Positions 1 through 6,700 are shown, counted from the first letter of the stretch. The stretch: 14,672 nt of DNA from Deltaproteobacteria bacterium (GCA_030633185.1 DAOVTG010000035.1:1-14672), one strand, 5' to 3'. Translations and numbers: made by a program. The notes: generated by a model not told the origin, from the sequence alone.

Positions 1-127
1 CGAGGTAACTGTAACAACCTATTATCATTGATAATTTAAAATTGTATACAAGCCATTTTTAGGGCCAAACTAATTAAATTTTTATGCTCGTTTTAGATGT
101 GTGGCCGCACTCAGCGGTCTGAAAACG

Positions 128-144
128 CTTTTTACGAGTTCGTC
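128..144 (-). repeat. Solo terminus resembling repeat family A
   Basis: CTTTTTACGAGTTCGTC at this position differs at only two places from CTTTTTATGAGTTCATC at 4788-4804, the right end of the family A element after plsX. It also resembles the reverse complement of that element's left end (4654-4670). No A-type central hairpin lies next to it, so it is at most a relic end or a related degenerate copy. This is a short match and could be partly chance. Confidence 0.35.
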
Positions 145-191
145 AAAGATCAAAGCTTTTTAAATTTCGACTCAAACGAACTATATTTTTG

Positions 192-261
192 GGCACAGAG
201 GCAGCAGACACAAATTAAAACCAAAAAAACTTTGTGCCTTTGTGCCTTCAGCCTCTGTGCC
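192..261. repeat. Family C inverted repeat upstream of etfA
   Basis: A perfect 11-bp inverted repeat, GGCACAGAGGC at 192-202 and GCCTCTGTGCC at 251-261, encloses arms that continue imperfectly (CAGACACAAA against TTTGTGCCTTTGTGCC). The core pattern CACAGAG/CTCTGTG is related in style to the CACGGAG/CTTCGTG repeats at 7100-7165 and 8489-8546. It ends 80 bases before the etfA start codon. Confidence 0.65.
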
Positions 262-341
262 TTAGCAAATATCAGTTTGACATTCTGTGAGTACAAACCT
301 GTTTGGTTCCCGGCTGCGCCGAGTGAGGGAGTTATAAAAAA

Positions 342-1355
342 ATGGATAGCAAAAAAAATGTGATGGTTTTTATCGAATCACGGAGTTCCAAGGTTGCCGA
401 AATCAGCCTTGAACTGCTCAGTGCCGCCGACCGCCTGGCCAAGGAACTTGGTGGCAGCGTTGAGGCGGTGGCTCTCGGTCATAACCTTGAGGAGGAGCTG
501 AAAGTCCTCGGCCATTATGGTTGTCAACGGGTCTATTATACTGATGACAAGCGCCTGGCCCATTTCACTTCAATCCCCTACGCCAAAACAGTCGTCCGCA
601 TGATCAAGCAATACCAACCCGGGATTGTCCTCTTCGGAGCGACAACCATGGGCCGTGATGTTGCGCCCCGGGTCGCTTCCGCCTTAAAGTGCGGATTGAC
701 GGCTGACTGTACGGATTTACAGATCGGCGAACACAAAATCAAAGATGTAACCTACGAAAACACCCTGATGCAGATTCGTCCGGCCTTCGGCGGCAATATT
801 ATAGCGACCATTGTCTCTCCCGAAAGTGTACCCAGTATGGCAACGGTTCGGGAAGGGGTGATGAAAATGATGCTTCCCGATGCCAACAAAACAGTTGAGA
901 TCATCCCGGAAACCTGCATGATCGAGGAAGATGATTTTCTCACCGAAATCCTGGAAGTCGTCCGTGAGGAAAAACAGGTCAACCTGAAGGCGGCCCAGAT
1001 CATCGTTTCAGCCGGCATGGGAGCAAGTGATGCCGAAGCCATCGCTCTGGCTAAAGATCTGGCCAAGGTTTTAGGTGGAGAATTGGGCTGTTCCCGACCG
1101 GTAGTCGATTCCGGGATCCTGGACAAAGATCACCAAGTCGGACAGACGGGCATAACCGTACGCCCTAACCTCTATATCGCTTGCGGAATTTCCGGACAGA
1201 TCCAGCACCGGGCCGGGATGTCCGAAGCCAAGCGCATTATCGCCATCAACAAAGATCCCTTAGCCCCGATTTTCGCCTTGGCTCATTACGGTATTGTGGG
1301 TGATGTCAAGGATGTACTGGGTAAGATGATTAAAGCTTACAAGACTAAAGCATAG
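342..1355 (+). CDS. etfA: Electron transfer flavoprotein, alpha subunit
   Basis: Alpha subunit (337 aa) of the FAD-carrying electron transfer flavoprotein, a soluble cytoplasmic carrier that takes electrons from acyl-CoA dehydrogenases. The N-terminal Rossmann-like domain opens with VMVFIES and has FGATTMGRDVAPR near residue 100. LTADCTDL, RPAFGGNI and MATVREGVM follow. The C-terminal FAD domain has GQTG (about 267-270), PNLYIACGISGQIQH (about 275-289) and the closing HYGIVGDV stretch. Length fits the family. Start chosen: ATG at 342, with AGGGAG at 326-331. The acyl-CoA dehydrogenase follows after 10 bases, so the two are almost surely co-transcribed and partners. Odd point: no etfB directly upstream. 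The LTADCT/RPAFGGNI pattern recalls anaerobic, including bifurcating, Etf types, but I cannot assign that from this subunit alone. Confidence 0.95.
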   Translation: MDSKKNVMVFIESRSSKVAEISLELLSAADRLAKELGGSVEAVALGHNLEEELKVLGHYGCQRVYYTDDKRLAHFTSIPYAKTVVRMIKQYQPGIVLFGATTMGRDVAPRVASALKCGLTADCTDLQIGEHKIKDVTYENTLMQIRPAFGGNIIATIVSPESVPSMATVREGVMKMMLPDANKTVEIIPETCMIEEDDFLTEILEVVREEKQVNLKAAQIIVSAGMGASDAEAIALAKDLAKVLGGELGCSRPVVDSGILDKDHQVGQTGITVRPNLYIACGISGQIQHRAGMSEAKRIIAINKDPLAPIFALAHYGIVGDVKDVLGKMIKAYKTKA

Positions 1356-1365
1356 GAGTCCGATA

Positions 1366-3090
1366 ATGGCTAATTTTTATCGAGATAATGCAGATATCCT
1401 TTTCCACATGCGCAACCTGGATCTGGCTCGAGTTATCGATTTAAAAGAAGATGGTTTTTGCGAAAAAGAGAGCTTTGCCTACGCCCCGAAGGATGAGGCT
1501 GAAGCCTTGGACAACTACGATCGGGTACTGGAAATCGTCGGTGAAATCGCCGGTGAGTTTGCCGCCCCACGAGCCCGGGAAGTTGATGAAGAGGGAGCCA
1601 GCTTTGCGGACGGAGAGGTGACCTACCCCAAAGGTATAAGAGAAACTATAGCCCGCATAAACCAAGCTGACCTGGCGGGTTTTACAACACCCCGAAAGTA
1701 TGGCGGTATCAATATGCCGATGACTATTTTCTCAACCGCGATCGAGATGATTTCTCGGGCCGATGCTTCGTTGATGCTGGTTTTTGGCCTCCAGGGTTTA
1801 AGTGATACGATTTGCAAATTCGGCTCCGAGGAGCAGAAAGAGCGCCACCTGCCCCGTTTTGCCAGCGGTGAGGTAATGGGTTCCATGGCCCTGACCGAAC
1901 CCGATTCCGGTTCCGATCTGCAATCAGTAATGTTGCGGGCCCACCAGGATGAAAACGGCACCTGGCGTTTAAATGGTGTGAAACGTTTCATTACCAATGG
2001 CTGCGGTGACATCTCCCTGGTCATGGCGCGCTCTGAAGAGGGCTCAACCAGCGGTCGAGGACTTTCGCTTTTTATTTATGAACGTGATCAGGATATGAAA
2101 GTCCGGCGCATTGAACATAAATTGGGAATCAAGGGCTCTCCGACCTGTGAGTTACAGTTCAACAATGCCAAGGCGGAACTGCTGGGCAAACGTAAACTGG
2201 GGTTGATCAAATATACCATCTATTTGATGAATGGAGCCCGCCTGGCGGTCGCCGCCCAGTCAGTAGGAATTGCTGAAGCCGCCTACCGGGAAGCCTATGC
2301 CTATGCCAGTGACCGGTCGCAGTTCAAACAACCGATCCGTAATTTTGTCGTGATCTATGAAATGCTGACCGATATGAAAGTGGCAATTGAGGCGTCCCGC
2401 TCTCTGGTTTATGAAACCTCCCGCATCGTCGATATTAAAGAGGGAATTGAAGATCGGATTGAGAAGCACCCGGATCGGGCCGCCGATTTAAAGGCTGACC
2501 TGAAACGCTATACCAGATTTGCCTCCCTGCTTACCCCCATGGCCAAAAGTTCGGCCGCAGAAATGGCCAACAAAATCTGCTACGATGCCATCCAGATTCA
2601 TGGAGGTGTCGGCTTTACCAGTGAGTTTGATGTTGAACGTCACTATCGCGATGCCCGCATCACCAATATATATGAGGGGACAACCCAGCTTCAGGCGCTG
2701 GCGGCGGTGGGTAGTATAATTGCTGGCGTGGTTTCAGAACGTTTAAATGAGTACGAGGAGAATAACAACTTTTCCACGATTACCGACATTTTCCAGCCAG
2801 CCCAAAAGATGCGCTCCCACCTGGAGATGGCAATCTCTTACATTAAAGAAAAGGGAGACAGCATCTATCAGGAATTTCACACAACCAGAATGGTCAACAT
2901 GGCTACGGATGTGATCAACGCCTATCTGTTGTGTCGGGATGCCCTGCATTCCGACCGGAAAAAAAGCCTCGCCCGACTATTTCTCAAGAAGGCCGATTTG
3001 CGGGTTAAATCCACCCTTGATTATATCCTTAGCGATGACAAAAGTTTTATTGACTTACACACGGAAATAATCGACACCGAGGAATCATAA
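1366..3090 (+). CDS. Acyl-CoA dehydrogenase, long form with C-terminal extension
   Basis: FAD-dependent acyl-CoA dehydrogenase (574 aa) that introduces the alpha-beta double bond into an acyl-CoA thioester and passes electrons to Etf. Visible landmarks: GFTTPRKYGG, LTEPDSGSDL starting at residue 176 (FAD/substrate loop), RFITNG, QFKQPIRNF, QIHGGVGFTSEFDVERHYRDARI and IYEGTTQLQ with the likely catalytic Glu437. Ordinary family members are about 380 aa; here there is an extra N-terminal segment (about 75 residues, rich in acidic residues) and a C-terminal helical extension of about 110 residues, as in the long-chain/AcdA-like forms. AGGAG at 1354-1358 overlaps the etfA stop and fits the ATG at 1366. 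Substrate (short, branched, cyclic or aromatic-derived acyl-CoA) cannot be told from the sequence. Confidence 0.93.
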   Translation: MANFYRDNADILFHMRNLDLARVIDLKEDGFCEKESFAYAPKDEAEALDNYDRVLEIVGEIAGEFAAPRAREVDEEGASFADGEVTYPKGIRETIARINQADLAGFTTPRKYGGINMPMTIFSTAIEMISRADASLMLVFGLQGLSDTICKFGSEEQKERHLPRFASGEVMGSMALTEPDSGSDLQSVMLRAHQDENGTWRLNGVKRFITNGCGDISLVMARSEEGSTSGRGLSLFIYERDQDMKVRRIEHKLGIKGSPTCELQFNNAKAELLGKRKLGLIKYTIYLMNGARLAVAAQSVGIAEAAYREAYAYASDRSQFKQPIRNFVVIYEMLTDMKVAIEASRSLVYETSRIVDIKEGIEDRIEKHPDRAADLKADLKRYTRFASLLTPMAKSSAAEMANKICYDAIQIHGGVGFTSEFDVERHYRDARITNIYEGTTQLQALAAVGSIIAGVVSERLNEYEENNNFSTITDIFQPAQKMRSHLEMAISYIKEKGDSIYQEFHTTRMVNMATDVINAYLLCRDALHSDRKKSLARLFLKKADLRVKSTLDYILSDDKSFIDLHTEIIDTEES

Positions 3091-3097
3091 CGCAAAA

Positions 3098-3263
3098 GTT
3101 AAGGTACAGCGAATAGCGACGAACTTTGCTTCGCCCTGCTTCGCTGGGGGTCACATCTTGACAAAGGCTGTTGGAAATCTTTGATAAAAGCGACTATTTT
3201 AACACGCCTTCATCAAGAAATGACCCCAATCCCGGCAACTGTAAAATAAAGCCGAATAGTTAC
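3098..3263. repeat. Family B palindromic element, copy 1
   Basis: This stretch shares a near-continuous block of about 105 bases with 12372-12477 (AACTTTGCTTCGCC, GGGGTCACATCTTGAC, CACGCCTTC, CAAGAAATGACCCCAA). Its two ends match the reverse complement of the copy at 14376-14562 (right end CCCGGCA... and GAATAGTTAC). The core is a hairpin: GGGGTCA (3147-3153) and TCTTGA (3156-3161) pair with TCAAGA (3213-3218) and TGACCCC (3221-3227). It starts 8 bases after the acyl-CoA dehydrogenase stop. It may act as a 3' RNA structure for that gene, but has no U-tract and is not a typical intrinsic terminator. Confidence 0.8.
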
Positions 3264-3292
3264 TTGACAATATAAGGACAACAATATAGAAT
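3264..3292 (+). promoter_or_regulatory. Sigma-70 type promoter for rpmF-plsX
   Basis: TTGACA at 3264-3269 (perfect -35) is followed after 17 bases by TAGAAT at 3287-3292 (-10, five of six consensus positions). Transcription would begin near 3299, giving a leader of about 45 bases before rpmF. The -35 box begins at the base after the conserved GAATAGTTAC end of the family B element, so the promoter directly abuts the repeat. Confidence 0.7.
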
Positions 3293-3343
3293 ATTCTGCC
3301 TTTTTAAATTTGAATGATAAAATAATTTTACCGGAGATATATA

Positions 3344-3520
3344 ATGGCCGTACCAAAGAGAAGAACATCCAAAACCAAAAAGAGACAACGCCGATCACAC
3401 CTTGCCATGACGGCCCCGCAAAGCGGCACCTGCCCTAACTGCCAGGCCACGACTGTGCCTCACCGTGTCTGTGCCGCCTGCGGAACTTATAAAGGTGAAA
3501 CCTTTATAAATGTCGACTAA
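3344..3520 (+). CDS. rpmF: 50S ribosomal protein L32
   Basis: Small basic ribosomal protein (58 aa) of the large subunit. The protein opens MAVPKRRTSKTKKRQRRSH, the diagnostic L32 start, and carries a zinc ribbon with two CxxC pairs (Cys30/Cys33 and Cys43/Cys46). The full family length is present. GGAG at 3333-3336 lies 7 bases before the ATG. It heads the fatty acid module, followed by plsX after 40 bases, a pairing conserved in many bacteria that ties lipid synthesis to ribosome output. A yceD (DUF177) gene often precedes rpmF; here a family B repeat occupies that place. Confidence 0.97.
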   Translation: MAVPKRRTSKTKKRQRRSHLAMTAPQSGTCPNCQATTVPHRVCAACGTYKGETFINVD

Positions 3521-3544
3521 AACAACTCCACGACTCTTCGACTA

Positions 3545-3558
3545 AAGGCTGACGCCTT
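3545..3558 (+). promoter_or_regulatory. Small hairpin over the plsX ribosome binding region
   Basis: AAGGC (3545-3549), a TGAC loop and GCCTT (3554-3558) form a 5-bp hairpin ending two bases before the plsX ATG. The AAGG part is the only Shine-Dalgarno-like sequence nearby, so it would be masked when folded. The stem is short and may be chance. Confidence 0.3.
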
Positions 3559-3560
3559 CC

Positions 3561-4655
3561 ATGAAAATTGCTGTTGACGCTATGGGCGGCGACCAGGCTC
3601 CGCATGAGATTGTCGCCGGGGCTGTTGACGCGGCCAGAAGTTTGAATCTGCAGATTATCCTGGTCGGAATTCAGGATCGTATTGAAATCGAACTTGAAAA
3701 ACACGACATAAAAAATCTGCCCATCTTCATTCAACCAGCCGCAGAAATCGTTACCATGGAAGACTCCCCGAGCAAGGCAATGCGCCGTAAACGGGAATCT
3801 TCCATTGCCGTCGGTCTCAGACTGGTTCGTGACGAACGCGCCCAAGGCTTCATCTCCGCTGGTAACTCAGGGGCCACCATGGCCATCGCCATGGTAACCC
3901 TGAAAAAATTAAAAGGTATCGACCGTCCGGCGATTGTCACCTGCCTGCCCACCCTGAAAGATCCCGTAACCATCCTCGATGTCGGCGGCAATGTTGACTG
4001 CACGCCGTTACATCTGGCGCAATTTGCGATTATGGGCAGTGTTTATGCGCAAAGGGTTTTAAATCACCAATTCCCCAAGGTCGGTCTCTTAAGCAACGGT
4101 GAAGAGGCGACTAAGGGCAACGAATTGACTCGAGCCACCCATGAACTTCTCAAAAACAGTCCCTTAAACTATTTGGGTTCGGTTGAAGGCCGGGATATAT
4201 TCCCGGGAGAGGTCGATGTTATTGTTTGTGACGGATTCGTCGGCAATATCGTTTTAAAAACCTCCGAGGGCTTGGCCCTGGCCATGACCAGCATCTTGCG
4301 TGAAGAACTAACCGCCGACATCACCTGTAAAATGGGTGCATGGCTTTGCCGAAATGGTTTAAAAAATATGAAACAGCGGGTTGATTACGCCGAATACGGC
4401 GGGGCTCCTTTGCTCGGTATCAATGGTAATTGTTTTATAGCCCATGGTTCTTCGTGCCGCAGGGCCATCAAAAACGGCATCCGTCTATGCGCTGAGTTTT
4501 CCGAACAACGAGTCAATGAATACCTGCTTAACGAACTCGACAAAAACCATGAAATCCAGAAACTTCTCCCCAAAAAGAAACTCTGGAACCAGATCAAAGA
4601 GCGAATAATTCCGAAGGATGCATCTGAAGAAACTCAAGAAGACGAACAAACATGA
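3561..4655 (+). CDS. plsX: Phosphate acyltransferase PlsX
   Basis: PlsX (364 aa) converts acyl-ACP plus phosphate to acyl-phosphate, the donor for PlsY in the first step of phospholipid synthesis; it is a peripheral membrane enzyme. Landmarks: MKIAVDAMGGDQAPHEIVAGA at the N-terminus, SAGNSGATMA, RPAI, LDVGGNVDC, GLLSNGEEATKGNELTRATHELL, NYLGSVEGRDIFPGEVDVIVCDGFVGNIVLKTSEGLA, and YGGAPLLGINGNCFIAHGSS. The last 35 or so residues (LLPKKKLWNQIKERIIPKD... and an acidic tail) run a little past the common family end. Start chosen by the conserved N-terminus; Shine-Dalgarno is weak (see hairpin 3545-3558). The TGA stop (4653-4655) coincides with the first bases of a family A repeat. The usual next gene, fabH, is absent. 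Confidence 0.97.
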   Translation: MKIAVDAMGGDQAPHEIVAGAVDAARSLNLQIILVGIQDRIEIELEKHDIKNLPIFIQPAAEIVTMEDSPSKAMRRKRESSIAVGLRLVRDERAQGFISAGNSGATMAIAMVTLKKLKGIDRPAIVTCLPTLKDPVTILDVGGNVDCTPLHLAQFAIMGSVYAQRVLNHQFPKVGLLSNGEEATKGNELTRATHELLKNSPLNYLGSVEGRDIFPGEVDVIVCDGFVGNIVLKTSEGLALAMTSILREELTADITCKMGAWLCRNGLKNMKQRVDYAEYGGAPLLGINGNCFIAHGSSCRRAIKNGIRLCAEFSEQRVNEYLLNELDKNHEIQKLLPKKKLWNQIKERIIPKDASEETQEDEQT

Positions 4656-4804
4656 TGGCGTCGTAAAAAGCTCCGATATCCTGCGATGTTGTGGTTCTCC
4701 AGACACTCGACATACTGCATGTATGGTCTCGCGCCTGGAGAACCACAACATCTTGTCTATCGAAATTTTTACTTAGCCATCCCGTTACTTTTTATGAGTT
4801 CATC
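4654..4804. repeat. Family A palindromic element, copy 1
   Basis: The centre is an 18-bp perfect inverted repeat: GATGTTGTGGTTCTCCAG at 4685-4702 and its exact complement at 4735-4752, with an inner weaker stem around CATAC/GTATG. The outer left end GATGGCGTCGTAAAAAG (4654-4670) is matched in inverse orientation at 13 of 17 places by CTTTTTATGAGTTCATC (4788-4804); a second, nearer inverse match is TTTTTACTTAGCCATC (4766-4781). The right boundary is therefore either 4781 or 4804. The same element recurs at 14563 to the window end. It looks like a small non-autonomous mobile element or a REP-like repeat; no transposase is present. Confidence 0.8.
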
Positions 4805-4843
4805 ACATTATGTATTAAAATGTGTTAATTTTCTTGGTTTTTA

Positions 4844-4873
4844 TTGACATTTACCCAACAAAACCACTATATT
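4844..4873 (+). promoter_or_regulatory. Sigma-70 type promoter for fabD-fabG-acpP
   Basis: TTGACA at 4844-4849 and TATATT at 4868-4873 (five of six -10 positions) are separated by 18 bases in an AT-rich stretch just right of the family A element. Transcription would begin near 4880. This lies after the first possible fabD start codons (4872, 4875) and argues that they are not used. Confidence 0.6.
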
Positions 4874-4879
4874 GATGCG

Positions 4880-4970
4880 TTCAGCGAGTCGGTACGGCTC
4901 CAACTCGGCCGGATCAGGCCAGGTTGGGGCTGTCACAAAAGTTGCCAACCCCGTTTATATGGAGTCTCTA
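4880..4970 (+). promoter_or_regulatory. Structured 5' leader of fabD
   Basis: About 90 bases between the inferred transcription start and the favoured fabD start hold several inverted repeats: GAGTCGG/CCAACTC (one mismatch), GGCC/GGCC around 4910-4920, and GGTTGG (4922-4927) with CCAACC (4945-4950). The reading frame is open through it, so it could instead be an N-terminal extension, but its translation matches nothing expected before the FabD core. No known riboswitch was recognised. A regulatory role is inference. Confidence 0.3.
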
Positions 4971-5927
4971 TTGGAAAGCAACGACCATAATACTGCGTTT
5001 GTATTTCCCGGTCAGGGTTCACAGCATATCGGTATGGGCAAAGAGCTCTATGATAATTTTCCGGAGGCTCGTGAAACCTTTGCTGAAGCCAGCGAGGCGC
5101 TGGGTGAAGATCTGGCTGCGATCTGTTTTACCGGTTCCCCCGAGGAGCTCAACCAGACCGCCAACACGCAACCCGCCATCCTGACGGTCAGCATTGCCGC
5201 TTATCGCGTTTTGAACCGCAAGCTCAACCTCAAGCCGGTACTGACCGCCGGACACAGCTTAGGCGAATATTCAGCGCTGGTTGCGGCCGGCGCCATCTCC
5301 TTCTTTGATGCCGTACGCATTGTTCGGGCCCGCGGAAAATTCATGCAGAGTGCCGTGCCCGTCGGTCTCGGCACGATGGCAGCGGTAATGGGCATGAAAC
5401 CCACACAGGTTGTGGAAATCTGCGACAACGCTACCAACCTTGAAAACGATCAAATCGTCGAACCGGCCAACTACAACTGCCCCGGCCAGATCGTCATTTC
5501 CGGGCATGTCCCGGCAATCATGAAAGCCGGAGAAAGTGCTCAAAAAGCCGGGGCCAGCCGGGTTGTAAGACTGCCCGTCAGCGCCCCGTTTCACTGCTCC
5601 TTAATGCTGCCAGCAGCGGAAAAGCTGGCGTCCCATTTTGCCGACGTCAAAGTCAAGGAGCCCGCAATTCCAATCATTTCCAATGTTGATGCCAAAACCA
5701 ATTATCATGCCGACAGCGTCCGCAACCTGCTGGTGCAGCAGGTCAGTAATGCTGTGCGCTGGGAAGAATCGATGCAGCTGGCGGTTAACCAGGGGGTTAC
5801 CCAAATCATTGAAATCGGCCCCGGCCGGGTTCTCTCCGGCCTCATGCGGCGTATCAATCGTCAAGTTAAAACCTTAAACCTGGCTGCGGCTCAGGATCTC
5901 GATCTGATTGCCGGAAGTTGTGCATGA
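4971..5927 (+). CDS. fabD: Malonyl-CoA:ACP transacylase FabD
   Basis: FabD (about 318 aa) moves malonyl from CoA to acyl carrier protein for type II fatty acid synthesis in the cytoplasm. Landmarks: AFVFPGQGSQHIGMG at the N-terminus, TAGHSLGEYSALVAAG with nucleophile Ser96, the acyl-carboxylate-binding Arg in RARGKFMQ, SAPFHCSLM with catalytic His208, and IEIGPGRVLSGL. Start: TTG at 4971 is favoured because GGAG (4961-4964) sits 6 bases before it and the protein then begins six residues before the family core. ATG at 4959 is in frame but has no Shine-Dalgarno; starts at 4872/4875 lie within the inferred promoter region. Stop overlaps the fabG start by 4 nt (translational coupling). Confidence 0.93.
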   Translation: MESNDHNTAFVFPGQGSQHIGMGKELYDNFPEARETFAEASEALGEDLAAICFTGSPEELNQTANTQPAILTVSIAAYRVLNRKLNLKPVLTAGHSLGEYSALVAAGAISFFDAVRIVRARGKFMQSAVPVGLGTMAAVMGMKPTQVVEICDNATNLENDQIVEPANYNCPGQIVISGHVPAIMKAGESAQKAGASRVVRLPVSAPFHCSLMLPAAEKLASHFADVKVKEPAIPIISNVDAKTNYHADSVRNLLVQQVSNAVRWEESMQLAVNQGVTQIIEIGPGRVLSGLMRRINRQVKTLNLAAAQDLDLIAGSCA

Positions 5928-6700
5928 TGACGCCCTCAAACCCCTTCGATTTTAGTGGAAAAGTCGCCCTGATTACCGGTGGCACCAGGGGTATCGGCAA
6001 AGAACTGACCAGCACTCTGGCCCAACACGGGGCGCGAGTCCATTTTTGCGGCACCAATCGGGAACTCGGAGAAAAGGTCGCTGATGAGATCAATCAAGAA
6101 TTAACACCGGAGAGTGCTGGCACCTCCTTTTTCCAAGTTGATGTTGCGGATTTTACGGCCTGCAAGGAGATGGCGGCCGAGATCACGACTGAAGCCGGAC
6201 AGATCGATTTTCTTATTAATAACGCTGGCATCACCCGTGACAACCTGCTTTTACGTCTTAAAGAGAGTGATTGGGACGAAGTTATGGCGGTCAATCTCAA
6301 AGGTTGCTTTAACTGCAGTAAAGCGGTGGTTCGCGGCATGGTCAAAAAACGCTACGGACGACTCATTTTTCTCTCATCGGTCATCGGCCTGATGGGTAAC
6401 AGCGGACAATCCAACTATGCCGCCGCTAAGGCCGGGATTATCGGATTCTCCAAAAGCATGGCCCGAGAACTGGCCTCAAGAAACATCACCAGTAACGCCA
6501 TAGCCCCCGGCTACATCCAGACCGAGATGACCGAAACCATGGATCTTAAAGCCCGGGAAAAGATCATCGAGATGATTCCCGCCGGTCGCCTGGGTACGGT
6601 TAATGATATAAGCAACACAGTTCTTTTTCTGCTCTCACCTCTAGCTGACTATATTACCGGCCAGGTTCTGCAGGTCGATGGCGGAATGTTAATAGCCTAA
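5924..6700 (+). CDS. fabG: 3-oxoacyl-ACP reductase FabG
   Basis: NADPH-dependent short-chain dehydrogenase (258 aa) that reduces beta-ketoacyl-ACP to beta-hydroxyacyl-ACP. The Rossmann motif TGGTRGIG lies near residues 19-26, then NNAG, and the catalytic triad Ser152, Tyr165, Lys169 in SSVIGLMGNSGQSNYAAAK, spaced as in the classical enzyme. IAPGYIQTEMT and the C-terminal YITGQVLQVDGGM are typical of FabG. The region around EINQELTPESAGTSF is a few residues longer than in many homologues. Start: ATG 5924, with GGAAG at 5913-5917 and an ATGA overlap with the fabD stop; an in-frame ATG at 5927 is a close alternative. Second gene of the fabD-fabG-acpP operon. Confidence 0.96.
   Translation: MMTPSNPFDFSGKVALITGGTRGIGKELTSTLAQHGARVHFCGTNRELGEKVADEINQELTPESAGTSFFQVDVADFTACKEMAAEITTEAGQIDFLINNAGITRDNLLLRLKESDWDEVMAVNLKGCFNCSKAVVRGMVKKRYGRLIFLSSVIGLMGNSGQSNYAAAKAGIIGFSKSMARELASRNITSNAIAPGYIQTEMTETMDLKAREKIIEMIPAGRLGTVNDISNTVLFLLSPLADYITGQVLQVDGGMLIA

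Larger units (their letters stand above)
1..341. other. Non-coding region upstream of etfA, with repeat relics
   Basis: I see no convincing gene here. The one open frame (97-363, plus) runs through an inverted repeat, has no recognisable domain and overlaps the start of etfA, so I treat it as chance. The stretch is AT-rich at its left end and holds a 6-bp-arm palindrome at 21-26/30-35, a small CCGC/GCGG hairpin at 105-117, a 17-base sequence at 128-144 resembling the end of repeat family A, and a family C inverted repeat at 192-261. The partner gene etfB, which commonly lies directly before etfA, is not present in these 341 bases. No promoter with convincing spacing could be picked out. Confidence 0.6.

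Noticed and set aside
21..35. ATTATC-ATT-GATAAT palindrome resembling a Fur box
   Set aside because: The hexamer order is the reverse of the usual GATAAT-ATTATC core, there is only one weak site, and no iron-related gene is nearby.
97..363. Open frame of 88 codons upstream of etfA
   Set aside because: It runs through the family C inverted repeat, has a low-complexity cysteine-rich stretch produced by that repeat, overlaps etfA, and has no Shine-Dalgarno or recognisable domain.
3147..3227. Intrinsic terminator after the acyl-CoA dehydrogenase
   Set aside because: The GGGGTCA/TGACCCC hairpin has a large interior and no following T-run, so it does not fit an intrinsic terminator, and it is explained by repeat family B.
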